A stretch of 15,893 nucleotides of DNA from DATJBC01 sp035515515 (GTDB lineage: Bacteria > Actinomycetota > Acidimicrobiia > Acidimicrobiales > UBA8190), in the NCBI GenBank assembly GCA_035515515.1, contig DATJBC010000139.1:1-15893 (forward strand). Direction: 5' to 3'. How positions within the stretch are numbered: position 1 is the first letter of the stretch; each line of letters starts with the position of its first letter. Of this stretch, positions 6,331-13,329 are shown in pieces. The notes beneath the pieces are model-generated. The model did no database searches. It was given only the letters and a program-made list of their open reading frames with translations, and was not told the origin of the DNA. Both the position numbers and the translations under genes were made by a program.

Positions 6331-7269
6331 GTGAGCGACACCTCGCACGGGGCCGGCTGGTGGATCGCCTCCGACGGCAAGTGGTACCCGCCCCACCTGC
6401 ACCCCGACGCCCCGTCACGAGCTTCCGCGCAGGACGCTGAGCAGCCCGGGAGGGACGTGACCTCGGACGACGGCTCGGGGTCACCCGCTGGCCAGCCGGC
6501 TCCTCCCGGCTCGGCGGCGTGGGTCCCGCCGCCGGGCGCCGCTCCTCCTTACGGCCCGGCCCCCGCCTACGGCCCGGCCCCCGCCTACGGTGCCGCTCCG
6601 CCCTACGGGGCCGCTCCGCCCTACGGGGCCGCTCCGGGCTACGGGGCCGCTGCGGCCTACGGATCCCCCCCTCCGTGGGGGCCGACCGGCGGCTACGGGG
6701 CGCCGCCCGGGTACGGACAGCCGGCGCCCTACGGGGCGCCGCCGGGCTACGCCTACCCGCCCGCCTGGGGCGTCCCGCCGGGGCTGTACGTCGACGAGGT
6801 GCTGCGCGTCCCGCTGGCGGCGTGGTGGAAACGCCTCGTGGCGATCCTCATCGACTGGATGATCGTGGGGCTGTCCACCTTGGTGATCGCGCTCGTCTTC
6901 GCGGCCGCCCTGGGGCCGTCGTCGACGAACCAGCCACGCCAGAGCTCCGCCGGCGCGACGTTCGGCGCGCTCGTCGCCTTCTGGCTCATCCTGGCCCTCC
7001 CCGGGGCCATCTACTTCGCCGCACTGAACGGGTCGAACCGCGGCCAGACCGTGGGCAAGATGGCGCTGGGCATCGCGGTGCGCGACGCCCAGACGGCCAC
7101 GCCCATCGGCTTCTGGCGGGCGCTGGGGCGAAACCTCATCACGCTCCTGTTCTCGATCCCCTTGTCGATCCCCTACATCCTCGACTCGCTCGCACCGCTG
7201 TGGGACCGACGTCGCCAAGCATGGCACGACAAGGTGGCCCGTTCCGTGGTGGTGGACGTCCGGCCCTGA
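6331..7269 (+). CDS. RDD family membrane protein with Pro/Tyr/Gly-rich N-terminal region
   Basis: 312 residues from a GTG start. The N-terminus WWIASDGKWYPPHLHP (10-25) is a short Trp-rich module often seen at the head of actinobacterial envelope proteins. Residues 70-150 are a low-complexity run of Pro-x-Tyr-Gly units (see repeat entry). The RDD domain (about 158-310) has three membrane segments (168-193, 213-232, 267-288) and the defining Arg168 (WWKRLVA), Asp175 (LIDWM) and a distal Asp in LWDRRRQAWHDK (D292 or D300), plus GQTVGKMALGIAVRD (238-252). RDD proteins are proposed transporters or membrane-associated factors; some mediate ion exchange. The CPBP protease gene starts 34 bp downstream on the same strand. 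Confidence 0.9.
   Translation: MSDTSHGAGWWIASDGKWYPPHLHPDAPSRASAQDAEQPGRDVTSDDGSGSPAGQPAPPGSAAWVPPPGAAPPYGPAPAYGPAPAYGAAPPYGAAPPYGAAPGYGAAAAYGSPPPWGPTGGYGAPPGYGQPAPYGAPPGYAYPPAWGVPPGLYVDEVLRVPLAAWWKRLVAILIDWMIVGLSTLVIALVFAAALGPSSTNQPRQSSAGATFGALVAFWLILALPGAIYFAALNGSNRGQTVGKMALGIAVRDAQTATPIGFWRALGRNLITLLFSIPLSIPYILDSLAPLWDRRRQAWHDKVARSVVVDVRP
6544..6756 (+). repeat. In-frame tandem repeat encoding Pro/Ala-x-Tyr-Gly units
   Basis: Imperfect units of about 18 bp, the clearest being three consecutive CCGCYCTACGGGGCCGCT-like copies around 6589-6650, then more diverged copies. The encoded period is six residues (Tyr-Gly-Ala-Ala-Pro-Pro type). Such a run is prone to length variation by slippage. 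Confidence 0.8.
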
Positions 7270-7303
7270 GCGTGTCGGCCTCCCCCCGGCACGAGGACCT
7301 GCG

Positions 7304-8251
7304 GTGATCCCGCAACCCTCGGCGCACCCGCCGCCGCCGGCCTCCCCGCTCCCCCCGCCCAGGGCGAACCCCGGGTGGTACGCGGACCCGTGGGGCCACG
7401 CGCCGCTGCGCTGGTGGGACGGCTCTCGCTGGACGGCCTACCTGCACGGCCCCTACCGGCCCCAGGTCCCTCCCCCCGGCTACCCGCACCCCGGCTACCC
7501 CTACGCCCGGTACCCGTCGCGCCCCGCCGTGGAGCGGGCGCCCAAGGGGCCGGGCATCAAAGGTGGCGGGATCGCCGCCGTGGGCGCCGGCGTCGGGGTG
7601 GCCCTCTCCATCCTCGTGACGATCGGGTTCGCCATCGACACGCACGGGAACATCGACTCCCGGAACCCCTGGTTCCTGCTCGTCACGCAGCTGGCGCTGT
7701 GGGTGGGCTTCGTGGGCGCCGTGGTGGTGGCCTCGCGGCGCAACGGCACCGGGAGCCTGGCGGCGGACTTCGGGCTGGCCTGGCCCAGCTGGCGCGACGT
7801 CCCGCGCGGGGTGGCCGGCGGCGTGATCGGCCGGACGCCCGCCACGGTCATCTTGATCCTGGTGCTCCTGGCGGAGCACGGGACGCTGTCGTCGAACTCG
7901 GGGCACCAGATCACCGGCATCACCCCCGAGGGCACCGCCGGCTGGGTCGTCTACGCACTGCTGCTGCTCGGGGGAGCCCCGGTGATCGAGGAGCTGTTCT
8001 TCCGCGGCTTGATCCAGGGGGCGTTCACCCGGCGGGTGGGCGCCGTCCCCGCCATCTTCGTCACGGCGGTGATCTTCTCGTTCGCACACGTGGCGAACGA
8101 AGGGATCCTGGCGCCGCTCATCCTGTTCCCGGCCGCCATCGTGCTCGGCTACCTCCGGCACCACTACGGGCGGCTGGCACCGGGGATGATCGCCCACAGC
8201 ACCTTCAACGCCATCGCCTTCGGCCTGCTGCTCGCCCCCGGGCTCCACTGA
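7304..8251 (+). CDS. DUF2510 - CPBP (CAAX-like) intramembrane metalloprotease
   Basis: 315 residues from a GTG at 7304 with GAGGA about 6 nt upstream. The N-terminal DUF2510 module is residues 23-45 (PGWYADPWG...RWWDGSRWT), followed by a Pro/Tyr linker and about seven or eight membrane segments. The CPBP/Abi protease signatures are complete: EExxxR at Glu229-Glu230-Arg234 (EELFFRG), FxxxH at Phe258-His262 and HxxxN at His298-Asn302, which coordinate the catalytic metal within the membrane. Homologues process prenylated or membrane proteins and some give bacteriocin self-immunity. The neighbours (RDD, SHOCT) suggest an envelope role; the substrate is unknown. The intact motifs predict an active protease. 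Confidence 0.92.
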   Translation: MIPQPSAHPPPPASPLPPPRANPGWYADPWGHAPLRWWDGSRWTAYLHGPYRPQVPPPGYPHPGYPYARYPSRPAVERAPKGPGIKGGGIAAVGAGVGVALSILVTIGFAIDTHGNIDSRNPWFLLVTQLALWVGFVGAVVVASRRNGTGSLAADFGLAWPSWRDVPRGVAGGVIGRTPATVILILVLLAEHGTLSSNSGHQITGITPEGTAGWVVYALLLLGGAPVIEELFFRGLIQGAFTRRVGAVPAIFVTAVIFSFAHVANEGILAPLILFPAAIVLGYLRHHYGRLAPGMIAHSTFNAIAFGLLLAPGLH

Positions 8252-8274
8252 TCCCCGGTCCCCCCGCCCGGGGA
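8252..8274 (+). terminator. Hairpin abutting the CPBP protease stop
   Basis: Perfect 7-bp stem TCCCCGG/CCGGGGA with a 9-nt loop, beginning at the base after the stop codon. No T-tract. Confidence 0.5.
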
Positions 8275-8314
8275 CCCACGCCGACCCGGGCGCTCTCGAG
8301 GCGAACGGCACCGA

Positions 8315-8345
8315 GCGCGCCGCCTCTGTCGACGACGCGGCGCGC
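8315..8345 (-). terminator. Hairpin after the CHAT-NTPase-TPR gene
   Basis: Perfect 9-bp stem GCGCGCCGC/GCGGCGCGC with a 13-nt loop, 24 nt past the minus-strand stop at 8370. With the hairpin at 8252 it separates the convergent genes. Confidence 0.5.
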
Positions 8346-8369
8346 CGGCGCCGCGGCCGGGGGCCGTCC

Positions 8370-11300
8370 TCAGGAGGGGAGCGCCAGGGCGTGGAGGCCG
8401 ACGAAGGCCGTCACCGCGGGGGGAACCGGCTGCCCGGTCACCTCGGCCCAGCACCGTTCGAGCTCGTCCTCACCCAGGTGGGCGGTGAGCGCGGCCAGCC
8501 GGGCGGGCCCGGTCCCCGTGGCGGGGTGCGGCACCTGGTCGAACAGCGCCACACACCGGACGTTCCACGCCAGGGCCTCCTCGAAGTTGCCCCGGGTCTC
8601 CTCGAGCAGGCCGAGCTGGGCGTAGGTGACCGCCATGCCGGCCCGGTCGTCCAGGGGCTCCTTGATCGCCAGCGATCGGCGGTAGCGGTCCTCGGCGTCG
8701 GCCAGGCTGCCCCGCAGCTCGGCCACCATGCCGAGCTGGTGGTGGGTGGCCGCCATCTTGGGGCCGTCGCCCAGCGACACCTCGATGTCGAGCGCCTTGC
8801 GATACCAGTCCTCGGCCTCGTCCAGCTTCATCTGGGCCTGGGCCACCATCCCGAGCTGGTGGTAGGAGGCGGCCAACCCGGGGCGGTCGTCGAGGGAGTG
8901 CTGGATGCCGAGCGCCTTGCGGTGCCAGCTCTCGGCCTCGTCCAGCTTCCCGCGCAGCTCGGCGACGATGCCGAGCTGGTGATGGCTGCCGGCCACGCCC
9001 CGCGGGTTGTGACGCGACTCCTCGATGCGCAGCGCCTTGCGGTGCCAGCCCTCGGCGTCGCCGTAGTTCCCCTGGAGGTGCGCCACGGCCCCGAGCTCGC
9101 CGTAGACCGACGCCAGTCGCCCGTTGCGCCGGACGGACCCCGGCTGGGCCTCGAGGCGCTCGGCGAGGTCGAGGTAGACAGCGGCGGCCTCGTCGAGGCG
9201 TCCCGCTCCGACCAGGGTGGTCCCCTGGTGGCCCGCGGCGAACAGCCACAGCGCGCCGGCGTCGGTGTCGAGGTCGGGTGCCGGCCCGTCGGCCGCTTCC
9301 ACCGCGGCGCGCGCCCGCTCGAGCCAGCCGCGGGCCTCCTCGTCGAGCCCACGGAGACTCCACAGCACGCTGAGGGGCTGCAGGATCTGCTGTCCCTGCT
9401 CCCACCGGCCGGTGTCGAGGGCGTGCCCCAGCAGCGCGCCGAGCGTGCGCCGCCCCCGGGCGAGCCTGGCCACGGCGCCGGGCGCACCGTCGCTCTGCAG
9501 TTGCTCGTGGAGGTAGCCGGCCACGATGGCGTGGGCGGCGAGCAGACCGTCGAGCGACGCCGTCCGCTCGTCTTCGTAGGCCTCGGCCGCCTCGTGGCGC
9601 CAGCGTGCAGCCAGGAGCTCGCGCACGGCGGGGTGGAGGCCGTAGGCGTCGGCTCCTCCCTCGGTGAGCAAGCCGGCGTCGACGGCCCGCTCCACGACGT
9701 CCTTCCATTGGCGGCGCGTGAGGTTGGCGAACCGCTCCGGCACGCCGGGGATGCCCGACAGCACGCCCAGCACGTCCACCTCGACGGCCTCCCGGAACAG
9801 GCAGGCCACGACCACGCGGGCACGCACCGCTGCGCCGAGCTGGTCCAGCGCCCGGCCCACCGACGACTCGAGCGCCGTGGCGCCCGCGGCGCGGCGCGGC
9901 GTCGTGGCGTCTGCGTCCGAACCGGTGTGCGTGACGCTGGCCACGAGGGCGTCGGGCTCGAGGTGCTGCAGGAGCGGAAGGACGACCCGCATGCTGAGCG
10001 GGTGGCCGTCGAGCCACGCCATGAGTGAGGCGAACGAGGGTCGCCGCCGGCGCTGCGCCGCCACAGGGTGATCCTCCACCAGGCGATCGGCGTAGGTGGC
10101 CGCGTCGCGCGGTGGCAGCCCGGCCACGGGGATGCGCCGCACGGCGCCGATGTCCGGTTCGTCCGAGCGGCTGGTGATGATCAGCGCGCTCTGTGGGCCG
10201 TTGGCGATCTCGGCGACGAAGCGGCGCAGCTGCTCCCAGGTGTCGTCGTCGACGGCGGGGGTGGCGTCGTCGGGCGCGGACCGCACCGCCTCGAAGTTGT
10301 CCCAGATGAGCAGCATGCGGTGCGCGCGCAGGGCGTCGGCCACCAGCGCGTGGCGCTGGGCCCGCTCGACCCGCACGAAGTCGCTCCCGAACAGCTGCAC
10401 GCCCAGGGCGTTGAGGGCCCCGTCCAGGCCCCGCGAGGCCACCCCGGGCTCGAAGGAGTGGACGTGCACCCAGTGCGGCTCCTCGACCCCCCGCGTGTCG
10501 CGCCACCACCGGCCGAACGCCTTGGCCAGCTCGGTCTTCCCGGTGCCCGCCGGGCCGTGCAGCACGATGGCCCGCTGGGACCGGGCGGCCACCTCGATGT
10601 CCCACAGCAGGCCGTCGCGGCCGACGAAGGTCCCGTCCGCCGGGGCGAGGGCGTCCCCCGCGCCGCCGTGGGAGGCGGGGCCCGCTCCGGCGTGGACCCT
10701 CCCGCCGGGCACCGGGCGGCCGCGCCGGACGCGCAACTCGGGAAAGGCGATGTCGCGGCCCCGGTAGAGGACGGGGACCATCCACTCGGCGTGCCCGACG
10801 TCGGCGGTGTCGGCGCGCCCGTCGAGGTCCACGAGCCGGTGCCGTGCGGCGCTCGCCGCCTGGGCGACGTCGTCCCCGGCGAAGAGGCGGTCGTACACGG
10901 CCACCAGGTAGTCCGAGGCGGCACCGGTGTCGAGGCCGTACCCCGTGGTGAGCACGGCGGCCAGGCCCTGGCGGAGCAGGGTCGTGGCCATGGCCGCTTC
11001 GGTGGAGGTCCCCCCGACGGGGGGATGCGACGCGCTCAGCACCACCAGGGGGACGGCGTGCGACCGCAGCGCCTCTCCGAGCTTGCCCGCCGACACCGGG
11101 TTGGGACCGCCGTCGTGGGCCTCGAGCAGCCACACGCCGTCCTTGCGGGTGCGGCCGCGGGCGCTGCGGTGCAGCAGGGCCCCCTGGCCCTCGAAGTGCA
11201 CGACGTGGAAGGGCCGGCCTTCGTCGTCCGCCCGGGCCAGCGTGTCGGCCAGGGTGTCGAAGGTGGGCGGTCGCAGCACCGCCAGCTCGACGGGGCCCCG

Positions 11301-11870
11301 CACGGCGTCGAGGCGCGCCGTGAGCGGCCGGGACAGCGTGGTGTAGTCGTCGCCGTCGACGTCGTCGGGCCGGCAGATGACCATGAGGACCCGGAGCGAG
11401 GTCCCCGGGACCGACAGCGGCCCCCGGTCGAGGATGGCGGGGATCCCCCGGGTCAGCCCCAGGAGGTCCAGCGCCACCGGGCTCGGACGGGCGGGGTCGC
11501 GCAGCAGCTCCCAGGGCAGCGCCAGCATGTCCGGCGACGACGAGCGGATGACCACCTCGGCGCCGTCGGGGGACCCCAACGCCTGCTCGTAGGCGCGCCG
11601 GGCGGGGCCGGCGTCGAAGAGGGCGCCGAACACGGCGTGGCCCCAGTCCTCGAGCTTGCCGGCCACGGCGGCGCCGCGCGGGTCGGTGCCCGACCGGGCG
11701 CGCGGGTCGCTCTCGAGGTACCAGCGCAGGGCCTCGTCCTCGTCGGGCTCCAGGGGCCACGCCCAGGCGACGGGCTCTCCCACCGTGCGCCGGTGCCGCT
11801 GGGTGCCGGGTTGGACGCTCACGACCGCCGTGTGGTCGTCGGTCAGGTCGACGATCAGGCGATCAGCCAT
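8370..11870 (-). CDS. CHAT (inactive) - NB-ARC/AAA16-like NTPase - TPR protein
   Basis: 1166 residues; the ATG at 11870 has GGAGGAG just upstream. The domains run as follows. The CHAT region is about 100-375, with LALPWELLRD (116-125) and AAVLTTGYG. The STAND-type NTPase is about 413-640: FVGRDG, Walker A GPAGTGKT (439-446), Walker B LLIWDNFE (520-527, Asp524), IITSRSD (564-570) and the GLPL-like GHPLSMR (622-628). A winged-helix-like segment follows at about 690-755, then helical repeats. Five TPR units with an exact 40-residue period occupy about 920-1105. CHAT is a caspase/separase-fold protease, but its catalytic His (Gly-His-Gly) is Gln229 in FEGQG and its Cys is Ser281 in LSASH, so proteolysis is not expected. 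Likely a signal-sensing NTP switch: TPRs sense, the NTPase oligomerises and CHAT binds. Partner and output are unknown. Confidence 0.88.
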   Translation of the reverse strand: MADRLIVDLTDDHTAVVSVQPGTQRHRRTVGEPVAWAWPLEPDEDEALRWYLESDPRARSGTDPRGAAVAGKLEDWGHAVFGALFDAGPARRAYEQALGSPDGAEVVIRSSSPDMLALPWELLRDPARPSPVALDLLGLTRGIPAILDRGPLSVPGTSLRVLMVICRPDDVDGDDYTTLSRPLTARLDAVRGPVELAVLRPPTFDTLADTLARADDEGRPFHVVHFEGQGALLHRSARGRTRKDGVWLLEAHDGGPNPVSAGKLGEALRSHAVPLVVLSASHPPVGGTSTEAAMATTLLRQGLAAVLTTGYGLDTGAASDYLVAVYDRLFAGDDVAQAASAARHRLVDLDGRADTADVGHAEWMVPVLYRGRDIAFPELRVRRGRPVPGGRVHAGAGPASHGGAGDALAPADGTFVGRDGLLWDIEVAARSQRAIVLHGPAGTGKTELAKAFGRWWRDTRGVEEPHWVHVHSFEPGVASRGLDGALNALGVQLFGSDFVRVERAQRHALVADALRAHRMLLIWDNFEAVRSAPDDATPAVDDDTWEQLRRFVAEIANGPQSALIITSRSDEPDIGAVRRIPVAGLPPRDAATYADRLVEDHPVAAQRRRRPSFASLMAWLDGHPLSMRVVLPLLQHLEPDALVASVTHTGSDADATTPRRAAGATALESSVGRALDQLGAAVRARVVVACLFREAVEVDVLGVLSGIPGVPERFANLTRRQWKDVVERAVDAGLLTEGGADAYGLHPAVRELLAARWRHEAAEAYEDERTASLDGLLAAHAIVAGYLHEQLQSDGAPGAVARLARGRRTLGALLGHALDTGRWEQGQQILQPLSVLWSLRGLDEEARGWLERARAAVEAADGPAPDLDTDAGALWLFAAGHQGTTLVGAGRLDEAAAVYLDLAERLEAQPGSVRRNGRLASVYGELGAVAHLQGNYGDAEGWHRKALRIEESRHNPRGVAGSHHQLGIVAELRGKLDEAESWHRKALGIQHSLDDRPGLAASYHQLGMVAQAQMKLDEAEDWYRKALDIEVSLGDGPKMAATHHQLGMVAELRGSLADAEDRYRRSLAIKEPLDDRAGMAVTYAQLGLLEETRGNFEEALAWNVRCVALFDQVPHPATGTGPARLAALTAHLGEDELERCWAEVTGQPVPPAVTAFVGLHALALPS
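8541..9113 (-). repeat. Five tandem 120-bp TPR-coding units
   Basis: The frame encodes five 40-residue units aligned on LGxVA (starting near residues 925, 966, 1006, 1046 and 1086) and AExWxRKALxI. Units 2 to 4 are most alike at DNA level, including recurrent CCGAGCTGGTG and CTCGTCCAGCTT blocks on the plus strand, which suggests recent duplication or homogenisation. Confidence 0.8.
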
Positions 11871-11938
11871 GGCTCCTCCCGGCCCGCGGGCCGTCACGGG
11901 GCGGCGGCGGGCACGCCACCGCAGGGTCGGGGCGCGGT

Positions 11939-11971
11939 GACCCCCCAGCGGGGTCGGGGGCGTGGGCCCCC
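11939..11971 (-). other. Twin G/C hairpins between the Cys-rich gene and the CHAT gene
   Basis: GACCCC-N5-GGGGTC (11939-11955) is followed without a gap by GGGGGC-N4-GCCCCC (11956-11971), both perfect 6-bp stems. They lie in the 138-bp space between the two minus-strand genes and could terminate the first transcript or structure the CHAT leader. Confidence 0.45.
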
Positions 11972-12008
11972 GCAACGGTGCCCGCGCCGGCGGGCGGGCG
12001 CCGGGCCG

Positions 12009-12308
12009 TCACGGACGGCGCGGGCCGGTCGGCCGGCCCAGCGGGATGATCGTGGCCCACTCGTCGTTGGTGGGAGCACGGAGGGGGGCCGCCCGCCGTT
12101 GGCCCGCCGGCGGCGCGCCGGGCCGGCGGCCGCCGGGTCGATAGGCGCACACGGCGCAGTTCCCCTCGCGGTGGGCGACGGTGCAGGGCACGACGCTGGC
12201 GTGGACGTCGAACCAGTCGGCGGGGGTGGGCGGGGCGGGGCAGCGTTCGCTGGTGCAGGTCATGGCCTGGTCGCGGTGGACGACGACCGTCCCCGGGCAC
12301 CGTGGCAT
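12009..12308 (-). CDS. Small Cys/His-rich protein of unknown function
   Basis: 99 residues, not recognised. The start at 12308 is chosen because GGAGGT sits 7 nt upstream; earlier in-frame ATGs at 12323 and 12428 lack one. Codon third positions are nearly all G or C, supporting real coding. Six cysteines (4, 18, 23, 42, 51, 54) and three histidines (11, 36, 46) fall in the first 55 residues, including a Cys51-x2-Cys54 pair, which suggests a small metal-binding or disulfide-stabilised fold. Residues 57-80 are Pro/Arg/Gly-rich, and the end (DEWATIIPLG) is more ordered. There is no signal peptide. It sits 138 bp before the CHAT-NTPase-TPR gene on the same strand and may be a partner of it, though twin hairpins lie between them. 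Confidence 0.65.
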   Translation of the reverse strand: MPRCPGTVVVHRDQAMTCTSERCPAPPTPADWFDVHASVVPCTVAHREGNCAVCAYRPGGRRPGAPPAGQRRAAPLRAPTNDEWATIIPLGRPTGPRRP

Positions 12309-12708
12309 CGGCGTGACCTCCATCCCCGCGCTCCCCCGTCGGCCGCCGACCCCCTCGCTCCCGGCACTCTTCGTGGCACTCGGGCACTCCGCGTGACGAC
12401 CCCTCCCAGCCTCCAAGGCGAGGGTCACCGTGCGGCCAACGGAGACTCAACAACCCGCCAACCGGGTTCGGCGGGCCCCCAACCTCACGGCCCGCAACCT
12501 TCTCGGCACCTGACGTGGCCGATGTTGTGACTCGGATCGCGCGGGGGTGACCGCGTCCCCGGCGCGCTCGCGTCCGGTGCCGGACCGTGGTCGGAACGCC
12601 GCCGGGGACGTCCGTCGTGGGCGGGCCGGCGGCGCCACGCCCTGGAGATGCCGACCGGCGTCAGCCGATCGGGACCCGTCGATCAGGGCGCGCCGCTCAG
12701 GAAGCCGC
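12309..12708. other. 400-bp stretch without a credible gene
   Basis: It lies between the Cys-rich gene and the stop of signal peptidase. Open frames here have atypical composition and no ribosome sites. The only strong structure is the inverted repeat at 12454-12475. It must hold the promoter of the Cys-rich gene; I found no convincing -35/-10 pair. Confidence 0.6.
12454..12475 (-). terminator. Inverted repeat, possible terminator or operator
   Basis: CCCGCC-AACC-G-GGTT-C-GGCGGG: a 10-bp arm pair with one extra base. Read on the minus strand it is followed by TTGTTGAG, mildly T-rich, which suits a terminator for the signal peptidase transcript 234 nt past its stop. An operator for the Cys-rich gene is the alternative. 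Confidence 0.45.
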
Positions 12709-13329
12709 TCAGAACCAGTGGATCCAGGGGTGGCCGCTGCGCCAGATGATGAGGTCGACCTTGCCGACGATGTTGCCGACCGGGACCGTCCCGAAGAACC
12801 GGCTGTCGCCGGAGTCCCCCCGGCAGTCGCCCATCACGAAGTAGTGCTCGGGGGCGATCGTCGTGGGCCTGATCATGAAGGCGCTCTGCGCGCACTCCCC
12901 GACCAGCCGGGGCAGCCACGGCTCGCCGACGGGCCGTCCGTCGATGAGCACGGTGTCGCCCCTCGACGAGATCCTCTCGCCGGGGAGTCCGATCACCCGC
13001 TTGACGAGCGTGGGCGGCCCGCCCCTGTCGGCCGGGACGTCGTGGAAGACCACGATGTCTCCCCGGTGGATGGTCCCCGACAGCTTGTCCACGATGATGC
13101 GGTCGCCGGGCATGAGCGTGGGGGTCATGGAGGGCGTCGGGACGTAGTAGGTCTGGAGGGCGAAGGCCCGGACGGCGGTGCTGAACACCACGATCACCGC
13201 CAGGAAGACGACCCAGCCGACCAGGGTCCGCCAGCGTGCCCGGCTCTGGCCCTGGCGGGCGTGCGCCGGCGCCGACGCGGTCTTGGGCTCCTTGGTCTGG
13301 GTCCGTCCGTCCGGCACGGCGGACATCAT
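12709..13329 (-). CDS. lepB: Signal peptidase I
   Basis: 206 residues, S26 family, which removes signal peptides on the outer face of the membrane. A cytoplasmic N-terminus (1-34) is followed by one membrane segment (about 35-57). Box B holds the nucleophile Ser67 (VPTPSMTPTL), box D holds the general base Lys110 (LVKRVIGLPGE), and box E reads MGDCRGDSGDSRFFG (166-180). Its third position is Cys169 where Asn is usual in the GDNR motif; Cys146 is the only other cysteine. The first ATG overlaps the methyltransferase stop as ATGA, so translation is probably coupled; the ATG right after it is an alternative start with GAGGA nearby. It is second in the MerR-controlled operon. Genomes often carry several signal peptidases, so this may be an accessory copy. 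Confidence 0.93.
   Translation of the reverse strand: MMSAVPDGRTQTKEPKTASAPAHARQGQSRARWRTLVGWVVFLAVIVVFSTAVRAFALQTYYVPTPSMTPTLMPGDRIIVDKLSGTIHRGDIVVFHDVPADRGGPPTLVKRVIGLPGERISSRGDTVLIDGRPVGEPWLPRLVGECAQSAFMIRPTTIAPEHYFVMGDCRGDSGDSRFFGTVPVGNIVGKVDLIIWRSGHPWIHWF

Noticed and set aside
8370..11870. A CRISPR-linked TPR-CHAT protease (Craspase-type)
   Set aside because: There is no CRISPR array or Cas7-like effector in the window, the TPRs are C-terminal with an NTPase in between, and the catalytic residues are missing.
11871..11975. A 35-residue N-terminal extension of the CHAT protein from an ATG at 11975
   Set aside because: It would run through the hairpin region; the ATG at 11870 has GGAGGAG directly upstream and begins a normal-looking domain.
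10068..12530. An 820-codon open frame on the plus strand opposite the CHAT-NTPase-TPR gene
   Set aside because: It is antisense to a protein with clear domains, is built of His/Gly/Arg/Pro/Val-rich low-complexity sequence, and reflects the absence of stops in GC-rich DNA.
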